Positions 1-9,475 of a stretch of 64,000 nucleotides of DNA are shown piece after piece. A program made the position numbers and the translations under genes. Source of the DNA: Fenollaria massiliensis (GTDB lineage Bacteria > Bacillota > Clostridia > Tissierellales > Peptoniphilaceae); assembly GCF_000312505.2 (NCBI RefSeq), contig NZ_HG326225.1:76249-140248 (forward strand), read 5' to 3'. The notes beneath the pieces were generated by a model. That model searched no databases. It was given only the letters and a program-made list of their open reading frames with translations, and was not told the DNA's origin. How positions within the stretch are numbered: position 1 is the first letter of the stretch; the number at the start of each line of letters is the position of its first letter.

Positions 1-54
1 AACCCGAAAACGGAACTAAACTAAAACTACCGTAGTAGTAATTAATTACTTTAC

Positions 55-96
55 TCACGTGGGATTTTTATGCATAACCATAGGTATACAAAGCAT
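55..96 (-). CDS. 13-codon leader peptide (Orf12-like) before the ICE cargo gene
   Basis: A short ORF reads MLCIPMVMHKNPT and resembles the start of the Orf12 leader peptide that precedes tet(M) in Tn916 and takes part in transcriptional attenuation there. Here it stops after 13 codons, and the sequence to its left does not continue as the tet(M) leader hairpin that I remember. The cargo gene lies outside the window, so its identity is unknown. Confidence 0.5.
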   Translation of the reverse strand: MLCIPMVMHKNPT

Positions 97-132
97 ACAG
101 ATATTCTCTGGATACTTTAGAATCACATGATA

Positions 133-234
133 AAGGTATTCTTAAACTGGGTACAAAAAACTAAGCCCTCCTAAAAAAGGACATCCAATTATTTGTTCCC
201 ACTATCAAATTGACAGTTTATTTAAGAATACCTT
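133..234 (-). promoter_or_regulatory. tet(M)-type leader region with a 14-bp inverted repeat
   Basis: AAGGTATTCTTAAA at 133-146 is the exact inverse of TTTAAGAATACCTT at 221-234, with 74 bases between. This is the 5' leader found upstream of tet(M) in Tn916-like elements. The inverted repeat could fold into a long hairpin in the minus-strand transcript and overlaps the small ORF at 218-241. A control role by attenuation is known for Tn916 and is inferred here. Confidence 0.6.
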
Positions 235-241
235 GCCGCAT
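218..241 (-). CDS. Seven-codon upstream ORF in the cargo leader
   Basis: ATG followed by RQGILK and a stop, preceded by an AAAAGGAG Shine-Dalgarno at good spacing. It sits inside one arm of the long leader inverted repeat, so ribosomes on it could affect folding. Whether it is translated is not known. Confidence 0.3.
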   Translation of the reverse strand: MRQGILK

Positions 242-370
242 ATTTATTAACTCCTTTTAAATAGATACTTAAATAATAGCACGTAAGAGCATATTTGTCA
301 AGGAATCTCCAATTTTTTATCAAAGAGAGTACGTGATTACAAAATAGCTGTAATAATGTACCAATATTTG

Positions 371-1306
371 TTATTCTATAATCTTCCAATTACTCCCGTT
401 CTTTTCAAGTACCAAATCAAATTGAGATACCTGCGTTGCTTTGGTCTGCTGGTCGATATACTCCACTGTCAGCGATACCGTGACTTGATTATCCTTACGA
501 TTGTGAATAGGATTTACCAGTTCTTGAAAGATGTACTCTTTTCCGATTGGTTTTAATATCCCGTCATTCACATAGTAGGAAAGTTCACTGGCTGTCGCTG
601 TAGGATAGAGCTTGAAGAACGTCGTTAAAAACTCATTGATTTCATTGGTTGTAATGGAATCAACCGTCCCCTCACTTTCAATGGCTTTTGGTTTATAACT
701 TGATTTCTTAGGTATGTTGGTAATGGTCGGATTCTTAACCAGTACCATATTTCCAGAACCATCTACATAGACACTCACTATATAAGCAGAGTGGACGGTC
801 TTTGTATTTTCTCCCTCTGTAATGAGCTGGTCTACACTGTAGGTTACATTAAACTCATTGTCGCCAGTTGGCTCTACCGTCCATATCTGAAATCCTCTTA
901 CAGAAGACGATACAGGAATATCTTTGCGTACTGTATCAACATTGAGAGCTTGAAGTTCATCTGTCAGATAGCCTTTTAGACTTTCCATTCGATTATCAAT
1001 GGACTTATCGGATTGCTCCCATGAATAGTAGACTTTCGCAAAGTTCTCTACAAAATTTTCTACATGATGAGTATCAACGTATTCCTTTTCTATGATAGTT
1101 GTTTCGTGAATAGTATGAGTATCTATAGCTGTAAAGTGCTTGAATATCGCAAAGCTGAAACTAAGCCCTAAAAGTACCCACAAGGCAATCACAACCTTTT
1201 TATGAGGATTGACCTTATAGTAGACACGAGGTTTCTTTTCCTTTGGTATCTGTTTTTCTTTATTCTGATTTTTTCTAAATTTCATCATTAAATCTTCCTT
1301 TCTCAT
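371..1306 (-). CDS. orf13: Tn916 Orf13, TcpC-family conjugation channel protein
   Basis: Bitopic membrane protein of the Gram-positive type IV secretion channel (TcpC/VirB8-like). A basic cytoplasmic N-terminus is followed by one transmembrane helix at about residues 39-60 (VIALWVLLGLSFSFAIF) and a large extracellular part made of two NTF2-like domains. It assembles the mating channel with Orf14-17. The upstream ATG overlaps the orf14 stop codon by four bases. An internal ATG at 1288 also has a good AAGGAAG site, so the first six residues are uncertain. Product and position match Tn916 orf13. Confidence 0.93.
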   Translation of the reverse strand: MRKEDLMMKFRKNQNKEKQIPKEKKPRVYYKVNPHKKVVIALWVLLGLSFSFAIFKHFTAIDTHTIHETTIIEKEYVDTHHVENFVENFAKVYYSWEQSDKSIDNRMESLKGYLTDELQALNVDTVRKDIPVSSSVRGFQIWTVEPTGDNEFNVTYSVDQLITEGENTKTVHSAYIVSVYVDGSGNMVLVKNPTITNIPKKSSYKPKAIESEGTVDSITTNEINEFLTTFFKLYPTATASELSYYVNDGILKPIGKEYIFQELVNPIHNRKDNQVTVSLTVEYIDQQTKATQVSQFDLVLEKNGSNWKIIE

Positions 1307-2304
1307 TGTTTGATTCGTCCTGCTCCCACTAAATGCTGTTGCCAGTAGGGGCTTGTTAAGTCGGCATAACCGATTGGGTCGCCTGCATGAAACATACGGT
1401 TATTGCCAAGGTATATCCCAACATGAGTAATATAAGAGCCAGCGTTATAGGTAGAATGAAAGAAAACCAAATCGCCAGCTTGTGCTTCCGATAGTGGGAT
1501 ATGCTGGGTCACATCATATTGCTGTTGTGCGGTTCGTGGTAAGTTAATTCCAGCTTTTCCATACGTCCATTGTGTCAGTCCGCTACAATCAAAAGAAGTA
1601 GTCGGGGAAGCTCCACCGTAAACGTATCGCCAGCCCTCATATTTCAGTGCTTCGTCCATGATGGCTTGTACCGTATCATCATCAAACTCTGTTGTGACAA
1701 GATACTGCGTTACCAGTTGCACATAAAACATATTGCCATAGTTGTATCGCCAGCCCCCATTGATAGGTATGGCTATGGGATTGGGGTAAGACACTTTTTC
1801 GCCACCTGAATACTCTTTTGAGAAACTTTGAGCCAGTTCAAAGGTATATTTATTTCCACGATTAGCCACATACCCTAAGAAACCACCACCATAATTGTAG
1901 GACTGGATAACCGATTCTAAATCTACACTGAGCCTTTCGCTACTGGCTAATAATTCACTGAAATACTTCACAACTTGCTTAATGGATTCTTCTGTACTCA
2001 ATGAATTAGGTGGAAGACCGAGGGATTCCGAGGACTGCATAACATCTTCCGCAGTACCGCCCGATTCCACCTGTATAATCGCAAGAAGTATGTTGACATA
2101 TTCTTCAACGCCATATTCTTTGGCATATTTTTCTACCATAGGCTTATGAGCCAGCACTTCTGCGGAAACATTCACACCTCCATAATGAATATTGGAAATT
2201 CCGCTGTCCTGTTCATCTGAAAATAAAATGGCAACAAACAGAAGCAGTGAGAAGACCATCAAGAATAATCCAGAACCACCAATCACTAAAGTTTTCAACT
2301 TCAT
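1303..2304 (-). CDS. orf14: Tn916 Orf14, secreted lysozyme-like / NlpC-P60 peptidoglycan hydrolase
   Basis: Cell-wall hydrolase that opens peptidoglycan for the conjugation channel. An N-terminal membrane anchor (about residues 7-28) is followed by a lysozyme-like transglycosylase domain containing IIQVESGG with the likely catalytic Glu. The C-terminal NlpC/P60 endopeptidase domain shows the catalytic Cys in FDCSGLTQW and the His in THVGIYLG. The length of 333 aa matches the family in Tn916. It overlaps orf15 and orf13 by four bases at each end, which suggests coupled translation. Confidence 0.95.
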   Translation of the reverse strand: MKLKTLVIGGSGLFLMVFSLLLFVAILFSDEQDSGISNIHYGGVNVSAEVLAHKPMVEKYAKEYGVEEYVNILLAIIQVESGGTAEDVMQSSESLGLPPNSLSTEESIKQVVKYFSELLASSERLSVDLESVIQSYNYGGGFLGYVANRGNKYTFELAQSFSKEYSGGEKVSYPNPIAIPINGGWRYNYGNMFYVQLVTQYLVTTEFDDDTVQAIMDEALKYEGWRYVYGGASPTTSFDCSGLTQWTYGKAGINLPRTAQQQYDVTQHIPLSEAQAGDLVFFHSTYNAGSYITHVGIYLGNNRMFHAGDPIGYADLTSPYWQQHLVGAGRIKQ

Positions 2305-4478
2305 GGTTTCTTACCGACTTTCTTAATGGTGGCGGTTTTGATTGGTGGTCTACTTCTTGTATTTTGTAGTGGTACTCTTTGAACAGTAGACGGACGTTCT
2401 TTTGTGATTGGACGTTGTGAAGTTCTATCTGCTGTAGTGGTTGAAGTTGCTGGCTTTTGAACGGTTTTTTCTTGAACGGTATTGCCTTGGCGTTCCACTT
2501 TTGGACTTGAAAAATCGGACTTAACTGCTGGACGCTCTTGTTTGGCTTGTTGAGATTCCTTATATGAAGTCTGAATATTAGACTGTTTTGAGGTCTGTTC
2601 ATCATGATATTGTTCTTGTCTTGTAGTCGGTCTTTCATGAACAGAAGAAGCAGGCTGTTTTTTCTGTTTGACCTGTTCCATTTCAGAGCGACGCTTCGCA
2701 ATGGTTTTTCGCCTTTGTTCCTGCTGTTCCTTGCGTCCACTGGCTCTGTCCGCTTTGGTTTGAGAAATACTACTGGTTAAATCACGGACATTCTCTTTTA
2801 CTTTGGATTTTCCTTGATATACTGCATATCTTGCATTGGTCGGCAAATCTTTAACCTGTTCTTTCAAACCACTAGCAGTGTCTACCATTCTGTCTTTGGT
2901 ATCAGCTACTGTACCGATGGTTTGACCGATACGTTTTCCAAGTGTTGATTTTTCCTTTCCGTCTGGTCGGGAGTGATCTGCTTGTGTCCTTGCAGAACTC
3001 CCCGAACCCGACTGTCCTTTTTTACCTGTAACAATGGCAGACCCAGCCCCTAGAGTAGTCATGGAACGTCCAAGTTTCCGCTGTAGACGGTGCATGTGAG
3101 CGTGCATAAGCATACGAGGTTTTCTCATCACACGACTTCCCACACTTTGAGAATCGTTACTCTGTAGAGAAAACATACTCATTAAATCGCCCAGCTTGAA
3201 GTAGATTCCTGCAAAGGTCACAATCTGTAGAAAAGCAATCAAAAAGAACGGATAACCAGCCGATAAGGTATAGAGCATGGTTGAAATACTAAATGCTGTC
3301 GTAATAATCAATGTGATTCCAGCTCGTGTCAAAATGGTATTAAAGAGCTTTGTTATGGCTCGTTTTGACATACCATCAAATGATGGAATCATGCTTAAAA
3401 TAAAGCTCACAGGCAGAAACATAGCATAGATGATAAAAAGTACCTGCGAGAAAATCATGATTCCTGTTAATAGGAATACAAATATGGAAATCCCAATATT
3501 GAAGACAAATAGGAAGAAGACTGTACCTAAACGGTTAATGGTCTTTGTAATGGTTAGATTGGTATTGCTTCTGTCTTCAATTTCTTCCGCAACAATTTTT
3601 TCTCTGTCTTCGCCATTGTTGGAATCTGGGCTGGTGGAGAGCAGGCTTTCCACACGGTCAATACCGATACTTTCAATGTCTGAACTGTTGTATTGAAGCA
3701 GTAGCCACGGTTGCTGAACCTGTATGGAAAACAGGCTATCTCTGATTAAGTCCACGCTGTCCTTGCCTTGACTATCGGAATGGGGCATGACAATCTTCGT
3801 GCCAAGTGATAAACTGGCATTACTGATGTCTGATGAAAAGTCATTGATTTTTTTAATGTAGTCGGGAGCGTAGGCAATAAAGGAAGCCGATAGGATAAAC
3901 ACCAGCACAAAATTCATAATGGCATGAATTGCCTTTGTGGTTTCTCTCTTTATCAGTCCCGTATAGGCAACATAAACCCCAAGAACCAAAATCAAGAGTA
4001 AGAGGAATCCAACATAGAAACCCTCTGTTGAAAATCCGTTTGCACTCACACCAGCTAAGGTCTGCATATTCTTACCAATGGAATCTGCTGTAGCGGAAAT
4101 GAAGTCTAAGGAATAGGCTTCCTGTACTAAGTAACCTGTCGCATTGGAAACATACAAACTGATTGTCCAAATAAAATTGGTAATGGCATATAGTCCATAC
4201 ATGACCTGTTTTCCAATCCCGTCCGACCAGTTCCACGGAAGCCAGCCCCAGCTATTATCCACATAAAAATCCAGTTGATAGTTTTCAAGTGGGTATCGGC
4301 TGTATTCATTTGCCACATTGACCGTATCATCTACCAAGCCCGCAGCTTGAACCACCGTTCCCAGCATGGCTAAAAGAAAAATGGCAATCACAAGTGTGAA
4401 AGCCACTGTCATTGCCACTTTACCTAGACGTTTCAGCGTCCAGTTTGATTTTATTCTGTTTACTATTGATGGTTTCAC
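2301..4478 (-). CDS. orf15: Tn916 Orf15, polytopic channel protein (VirB6/TcpH-like)
   Basis: Large inner-membrane component of the mating channel. A signal-like first helix (about 22-45) is followed by several transmembrane segments up to about residue 435, including a cluster near 155-215 and another at 315-430. The last 280 residues are hydrophilic, rich in Lys, Gln, Arg and Ser, and probably disordered and cytoplasmic. This layout is typical of Tn916 Orf15. The gene starts two bases after orf16 ends. Confidence 0.93.
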   Translation of the reverse strand: MKPSIVNRIKSNWTLKRLGKVAMTVAFTLVIAIFLLAMLGTVVQAAGLVDDTVNVANEYSRYPLENYQLDFYVDNSWGWLPWNWSDGIGKQVMYGLYAITNFIWTISLYVSNATGYLVQEAYSLDFISATADSIGKNMQTLAGVSANGFSTEGFYVGFLLLLILVLGVYVAYTGLIKRETTKAIHAIMNFVLVFILSASFIAYAPDYIKKINDFSSDISNASLSLGTKIVMPHSDSQGKDSVDLIRDSLFSIQVQQPWLLLQYNSSDIESIGIDRVESLLSTSPDSNNGEDREKIVAEEIEDRSNTNLTITKTINRLGTVFFLFVFNIGISIFVFLLTGIMIFSQVLFIIYAMFLPVSFILSMIPSFDGMSKRAITKLFNTILTRAGITLIITTAFSISTMLYTLSAGYPFFLIAFLQIVTFAGIYFKLGDLMSMFSLQSNDSQSVGSRVMRKPRMLMHAHMHRLQRKLGRSMTTLGAGSAIVTGKKGQSGSGSSARTQADHSRPDGKEKSTLGKRIGQTIGTVADTKDRMVDTASGLKEQVKDLPTNARYAVYQGKSKVKENVRDLTSSISQTKADRASGRKEQQEQRRKTIAKRRSEMEQVKQKKQPASSVHERPTTRQEQYHDEQTSKQSNIQTSYKESQQAKQERPAVKSDFSSPKVERQGNTVQEKTVQKPATSTTTADRTSQRPITKERPSTVQRVPLQNTRSRPPIKTATIKKVGKKP

Positions 4479-4480
4479 AT

Positions 4481-6928
4481 TTACACCTCTTTTCGCACAG
4501 GTGGTCTGGTATCAAAGGCATGGAGCAGTTCTTCAAATACAGGGTGGAACTGTATCACACCGACACGACCATATAAATCACTGATAAGGCATTGCCCGTT
4601 TTCCAAATCACGCAATCGCTTCTGATTGTTTTCGTCCTCTGGGTCTACACCAAAAAAGGCTAAGGTCTTTTTAATCTCGTTAAGGTCAGTGGAACGAAAT
4701 GCAAATTTTAAGCCGAGGTTATTTTTCAGTTTTTCATCTAAGAGGTCGTCTGTATTTTGGGTCACGAAATATACCCCAGCGTTCATAGCACGACCAGCCC
4801 GAACCAGCTTCATAGATAGTGTTTTTCCTTGTGCTACCTGTAAAAAGCTCCATGCTTCGTCTAAATCTACAATCTTGAAAATGCTTCGGTCTGTATGGAT
4901 AAAGTCTAAAGCAAAGGTACTAATGACAATCAGCATAGCAACGGATAAAAGCTCCATAGTGGTATATTCCTCAAAGGAAGTTTCCTTGTCGGGAAGTACC
5001 AAGTCCGCAACCTGTATAATGTTCAGTTGTTTTTCTAAGCTGATAGACTGCTCCACATAACCATTACTGAATAATAAATGTGCAAAGTCATAGTCTGTAA
5101 AACTTTCGATATGGTCGGCTATACTGGTACTTAGTGGCGTATTCTCAACCCGTAATTCCTCAATCACTTTCATCAACCCTCGTACTTCACTATTGGTTAC
5201 TGCACGAATGGCTTTTCTAAGGATTGGGAAGCGTTCCCCATCACGAGAGGAAATCCCCGTAAGGAATGTCAGAATATCAATAGCCAGTGATTCAGAATCT
5301 TTGGGATTTTTCATAATCACATAAGGGTCAAGTAAGCCTTTGTTTTTCTCATCAGAAGTCAGAGTGACGATATTGATTTCATGGGAAATCTCTGGCAAGG
5401 TTTCTTTCCATCTGCCACGTTCTGCTTTTGGGTCTACAATCACTGCTTGTGCCCCATAAAGCACCGCATAATAGACGATAAGGTTATTCGCAAAGGATTT
5501 ACCACCACCCAGCGAACCAACAAAAGCCGACGCTAACGCATTGGTTACTGAACCCTTAACCCCTTGACTGGCAAGAGCAGGTTTCAGATAGACATTGCGT
5601 CCAGTATCTAAGCTGTAGCCAACATAAATCCCCTCATTTTCCCCCAGCATTTGAGTAGCACCAAAACCTAAACCAGCGAGGAAATCAGAGGTCACGTATT
5701 GAATATAATCATTCATATAACGCTTGCTGGCAGGTAAAAATTCTTCATGTAAGCCGAGCATATCCCCAAATGGTCGTACCAGTTTTACGCTTAAATCGTC
5801 ATAAAAATCTTTCACTTCATTACAACGACGTTTGAGTTCGTCAAGATCATTTGCTGATACCCTTACCACATAAGACAGCTTGTACATAGATTCCTTGCTT
5901 TGGTCTAAATTGGTTTCCAGCTCATTCACACTTTCCAGAGCTTCCGCCACATTGGAGCTGGTTTCATTATCACTTTGCCAAGCGTGGTTATCCAAGTCTT
6001 TCAGTTCTTTCTTTTTATTGCGGACAGTAGATAGGGCTTTACGATTCGCTACAATTTCCACATTCATTGACGTATCAATCGGGAATGTAAATTGCTGTTG
6101 CTGGTAGTAGAAGATTTCAGAGGACGGGAAGTCCAGTTCTCCGACAATGCTGTTAATGGTAAAGTAAGCTACATAGACGGTTTCATCTTCCTGCTGGATT
6201 TTCAAATATCGCTGTTTTTCTTCCACCAAACAGCGAGTAGGCTTAATCAAGTCATAGTATTTAATCAGCGTTTCATTATCCAGCTTTTTCTTTGATAGAT
6301 GGTACTCATACTCTTCATAGGCAGTGCCTGTCTGTCCGTAAAGGTGTTCAATCAGATAGCCGAAGTCGTCCTTATCTAACCTGCGGATTTTGAAACGACG
6401 AGAGATTTTATTTTCTAAGAGCTTTTCCATCTTCTGAAAACGCAGGATTTCATCATTACTCATACTAACAAAATCGCCCATCAGCTTATGGTTCACATCA
6501 TAGACAAAATCAGACAAAGCATTTTTTGCTTCAACGGTAAGACTTTTCATAGAAAACTCCTGATCGTTGAGAAGCAACTTAAAGCCGATAAAGAAACGGT
6601 AGTTCACTTGATTTTCGCCAATCATGGATATTAAAGCGTCTGTCTGTTGGTCGATTTTGTCATAGGCAACCGCTTTGAGCTTGCCAGTGACTTCATTTTT
6701 GGAACGCTCTTGTGCAGAACGTATGCTGGATTCTGTACTGATTTGTAAAGCATGAATTTTGCCATCACGATTTTGTGCGATAAGCTGTCTGAAAGAATCA
6801 TGCACTTGTATTTTCTGTTCTGGACTTAGAAATGAGTAATTGTAAGGAACAAGCTCATAGTAAGCATAACATTCCCCGTCTTTATTCCAGACGAGATTGT
6901 TTTCAATGTATTTAATTGGATATGCCAT
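4481..6928 (-). CDS. orf16: Tn916 Orf16, VirB4/TcpF-type conjugation ATPase
   Basis: Cytoplasmic ATPase that energises the conjugation channel. Walker A GSLGGGKS lies near residue 476 and Walker B FKIVDLDEAW near 688, with QNTDDLLD after it as in VirB4-like proteins. I chose the ATG giving MAYPIKYIENN (815 aa) because TTAGGAG sits eight bases upstream and this is the family length. A longer in-frame start at 6979 would read back through the normal orf17 tail. Confidence 0.95.
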   Translation of the reverse strand: MAYPIKYIENNLVWNKDGECYAYYELVPYNYSFLSPEQKIQVHDSFRQLIAQNRDGKIHALQISTESSIRSAQERSKNEVTGKLKAVAYDKIDQQTDALISMIGENQVNYRFFIGFKLLLNDQEFSMKSLTVEAKNALSDFVYDVNHKLMGDFVSMSNDEILRFQKMEKLLENKISRRFKIRRLDKDDFGYLIEHLYGQTGTAYEEYEYHLSKKKLDNETLIKYYDLIKPTRCLVEEKQRYLKIQQEDETVYVAYFTINSIVGELDFPSSEIFYYQQQQFTFPIDTSMNVEIVANRKALSTVRNKKKELKDLDNHAWQSDNETSSNVAEALESVNELETNLDQSKESMYKLSYVVRVSANDLDELKRRCNEVKDFYDDLSVKLVRPFGDMLGLHEEFLPASKRYMNDYIQYVTSDFLAGLGFGATQMLGENEGIYVGYSLDTGRNVYLKPALASQGVKGSVTNALASAFVGSLGGGKSFANNLIVYYAVLYGAQAVIVDPKAERGRWKETLPEISHEINIVTLTSDEKNKGLLDPYVIMKNPKDSESLAIDILTFLTGISSRDGERFPILRKAIRAVTNSEVRGLMKVIEELRVENTPLSTSIADHIESFTDYDFAHLLFSNGYVEQSISLEKQLNIIQVADLVLPDKETSFEEYTTMELLSVAMLIVISTFALDFIHTDRSIFKIVDLDEAWSFLQVAQGKTLSMKLVRAGRAMNAGVYFVTQNTDDLLDEKLKNNLGLKFAFRSTDLNEIKKTLAFFGVDPEDENNQKRLRDLENGQCLISDLYGRVGVIQFHPVFEELLHAFDTRPPVRKEV

Positions 6929-6982
6929 AAAATTCACTCCTAACTGCTGTAATGGCTTCTTGTGGCTGGTTTCTGCCAAGCG

Positions 6983-7303
6983 TTACTTTTTTCCTGCATA
7001 GGTCAGCTTTGGTCGCAGTGCATAAGCAATGACAGACTTCAAAAATCCATAAGGCTTTTTACCATCAAAAGTTTTTGTAGACATAAACCATGTGAAAGCC
7101 ACAGGAATCCCAAAGTATTTGAGAAATGCTCCCTCTATCATGGAAAGAGGGGGCAAGTTGCCAAGTATCATCACTGCAAAGAGTGACACGACAAACCATG
7201 TCATTTGCGTAAAGGTTATGGGAAACGGAAGTCTAAAATCATTGATAGAATACAGTACCTTTTCCACAGACCAGATACTGGTATAGCTTCGTATTTTCTT
7301 CAT
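6983..7303 (-). CDS. orf17: Tn916 Orf17, TcpE-family membrane protein, C-terminal tail frameshifted
   Basis: Small two-helix membrane protein of the mating channel (TcpE family). The conserved start MKKIRSYTSIWSVEKVLY has an AAAGGA site; an ORF extension to 7417 is possible. The frame stops after TYAGKK in a run of six A. One extra A would continue in frame as VTLGRNQPQEAI and end at YGISN overlapping the orf16 start, which is how I remember Orf17 ending in other Tn916 copies. About 24 C-terminal residues are therefore probably lost by a one-base deletion, or the base is an assembly error. Confidence 0.82.
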   Translation of the reverse strand: MKKIRSYTSIWSVEKVLYSINDFRLPFPITFTQMTWFVVSLFAVMILGNLPPLSMIEGAFLKYFGIPVAFTWFMSTKTFDGKKPYGFLKSVIAYALRPKLTYAGKK

Positions 7304-7391
7304 GTAATCAATCCTTTCATAAAAAATAGGGGTAGCTGATTGAGCCACCCCGTAAAATAGAAAATCTGCCAGTAGTAATGTACCGACAGAT

Positions 7392-7889
7392 TTAATAGAC
7401 GATTTCAAAAATCCCATGATTGGTTGAGATAAACGTTCCTGAAAGGTCTAAATCCCGACCATAGGCTTGATAATCAATATAGTTTTGAAGACTAGCTGGT
7501 ACTTCGCCTAAAGCACCCGTTTCTTCAATGTAGTAGCGTGCCACGTCATACATATCATCACAATCGGAATGAATGATAATATCCTCTTGATGTTCGCTTA
7601 GTTCTTCAATGCTTGAAAAATGAGTGAGCAGAGCAGATAGCTCCGATTGTAATTCTTCGGGTAATTCCGATACCATTTCCCATAGTCGATTGAGTTCGCC
7701 AATGGAAGTGTATTCGTCAACCGTAAAGGGTAACTCGTAGTCATGAATGGCGTATTCCTCATATTCATCATTCAAGCCGATTTTCTCTTTGACTTCCTCA
7801 AAGTCAATGGGAAAGGTAAACCACGCACCGACCAATTCGCCCTCATTGTATTTGCCTAAATTCGCAATATAGACTTGCATATCGTCCAT
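7392..7889 (-). CDS. ardA: ArdA antirestriction protein (Tn916 Orf18)
   Basis: Acidic DNA-mimic protein that binds type I restriction-modification enzymes and protects the incoming element during conjugation. Its 165 aa are full-length and rich in Asp and Glu, with the family pattern VYIANLGKYNEGELVGAW at the N-terminus and DLDLSGTFISTNHGIFEI at the end. It matters for this window because the chromosome also carries restriction (12.4-14.4 kb) and PARIS-like (60-62.6 kb) loci, which ArdA-type proteins may inhibit or trigger. Confidence 0.96.
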   Translation of the reverse strand: MDDMQVYIANLGKYNEGELVGAWFTFPIDFEEVKEKIGLNDEYEEYAIHDYELPFTVDEYTSIGELNRLWEMVSELPEELQSELSALLTHFSSIEELSEHQEDIIIHSDCDDMYDVARYYIEETGALGEVPASLQNYIDYQAYGRDLDLSGTFISTNHGIFEIVY

Positions 7890-8005
7890 ATATTCACGTC
7901 CTTTCTTTGTAGAGATTCAAAAATCCCTACCGCACTTCGTTTGGTGTACCATTCCTTTGCGGAACATAAGAAAACCACTTATATTCCACAAAAGAACGGT
8001 TTTAT

Positions 8006-8227
8006 TTAAGCACCAATAATGCGATTGAATAGCTCTAGTAAAATGTCTTTTACTCCAGCAGCGTTGAAGACTAAGCCAACCGCAATAATCGCAATAATTA
8101 AAAAGCCAATCAGTTTGCTAAACTCACGCTTGAAGCCAAGATACAAGCCAATCACAACGATTGCTAAAAGCACCAGTGATTGAGCGTTTGATAGAAACCA
8201 GTTATAAAGGTTTTGTCCAAAATTCAT
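8006..8227 (-). CDS. orf19: Tn916 Orf19, small membrane protein
   Basis: 73 aa with two hydrophobic helices (about 12-30 and 38-58), followed by a short amphipathic end. Found between ardA and the relaxase in Tn916-like elements. It may be a VirB3- or VirB2-like channel subunit; the family's function is not well established. An AGGAG site lies just upstream. Confidence 0.88.
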   Translation of the reverse strand: MNFGQNLYNWFLSNAQSLVLLAIVVIGLYLGFKREFSKLIGFLIIAIIAVGLVFNAAGVKDILLELFNRIIGA

Positions 8228-8269
8228 AAAAATGTTCTCCTCTCTATATTCAATGAATTTGTATTTGAG

Positions 8270-9475
8270 TTATTTTTTTGTTGTTATCACGTCCTGTTCT
8301 TTTACTGACTGTTGCTTCAAAATCTGCTTGTGTCGGTCTGTCAGTTTCGCATGGTCGAGAATGTCTTTTACAACCTGCGTCTGGTTGATTTCATCAAGTT
8401 TAATCGCAACCTTTAAGGTCGGGGCAACTTGATGAGATAGCCAGTTCAGCGTCCTTTGGAAGGAGTAAGGCTCTGGTTTTGTGGTTAGTTTTAATCGTTC
8501 ACGATTGTTCCCAATAAACCAAGCCCATTCTTCATTCAGTTTCCAATCAGAACGAGGTTTGGAATCGTCTTTATCTACAAAACGGATATACCGATTGATA
8601 ATTTTAAAGGCGGTATGCTCTGGATTGTCATAGACGAGTAAATCACGGACTGCATAATAGGCACGCTCATTTTTCAATCGAATCTCAAAACGGTTTTTTA
8701 CTTCTGCGTCTTCAATGGGAATATCATTTTTCTTGTACTGCTCGTAGTCCTTTTCATAGATACAGAAATAAACTTCACTTTGTAATGAACCGATATAGAG
8801 GGTGTTTCCCATACATTCCTTTTCCTCTTTGCGTACCAGTTCGCCACTGCGATAGCTTTTAAAACTGCGGAAGACGGAGATACATTCTTCCTGTTGGCAC
8901 TTTTCAGTGAGTACAGGGATATTTAAAATCCCTGTCTTATCGTTAATGGCAAGGTCAAGGCGTTTCATCACACCGCCAGCCACCAAAACGTCCATAAAGA
9001 ACTCATACCAGCTTCTTTGTTGTGCCAGAAGATAGCTTTCAAATTGTCTGCACCCACGACCTTTCAATTCCACCAGAACTCCTTTGTCCAGTTCATGGGA
9101 GCAAAGGACGAATATGTCGCCTAAAGCATAATGCTCTGAATAAGAATAGAAACCATAGTCCTCATGAAGAAAATAGGACAGTTTCAGTTGTAAGATGTTT
9201 TCGACCACCTGCTGTACGTCTGTTGTCGGAAAGCGAATTCTTACATAATCAAACAGCATTTCAAGGGGAGCGTCGGGATTGAAGCGTTCCAGAGCTTCCC
9301 AAAGGGACTGCTGTAAATCCTCTGATGGCTTGACTTTTCCTGTTTCAATATCGCTTAGATACTGCCTTGTAATACCAGTCGCAACAGCTAAACGGTTTTG
9401 AGATAGTCCATAAGCCAAGCGTTTTTCTTTTAAATGCTGTAACCAAGTTTGTTCATTCAGTAAAAATCCCTCCAA
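8270..9475 (-). CDS. orf20: Tn916 Orf20, MobT/Rep_trans-family relaxase
   Basis: Rolling-circle-type relaxase that nicks oriT for transfer and intracellular replication of the element. The N-terminal 70 residues form a helix-turn-helix (AVATGITRQYLSDIETGKV). The rest is a Rep_trans domain, with the RSWYEFF / GVMKRLDLAINDKTG segment, where LDLAIND supplies acidic metal ligands. The length of 401 aa agrees with the longer annotated Orf20. It lies directly beside the oriT interval. Confidence 0.94.
   Translation of the reverse strand: MEGFLLNEQTWLQHLKEKRLAYGLSQNRLAVATGITRQYLSDIETGKVKPSEDLQQSLWEALERFNPDAPLEMLFDYVRIRFPTTDVQQVVENILQLKLSYFLHEDYGFYSYSEHYALGDIFVLCSHELDKGVLVELKGRGCRQFESYLLAQQRSWYEFFMDVLVAGGVMKRLDLAINDKTGILNIPVLTEKCQQEECISVFRSFKSYRSGELVRKEEKECMGNTLYIGSLQSEVYFCIYEKDYEQYKKNDIPIEDAEVKNRFEIRLKNERAYYAVRDLLVYDNPEHTAFKIINRYIRFVDKDDSKPRSDWKLNEEWAWFIGNNRERLKLTTKPEPYSFQRTLNWLSHQVAPTLKVAIKLDEINQTQVVKDILDHAKLTDRHKQILKQQSVKEQDVITTKK

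Noticed and set aside
2213-2740. Basic 175-aa frame inside orf15/orf14
   Set aside because: A shadow of the Lys/Gln-rich tail of Orf15; no start signal.
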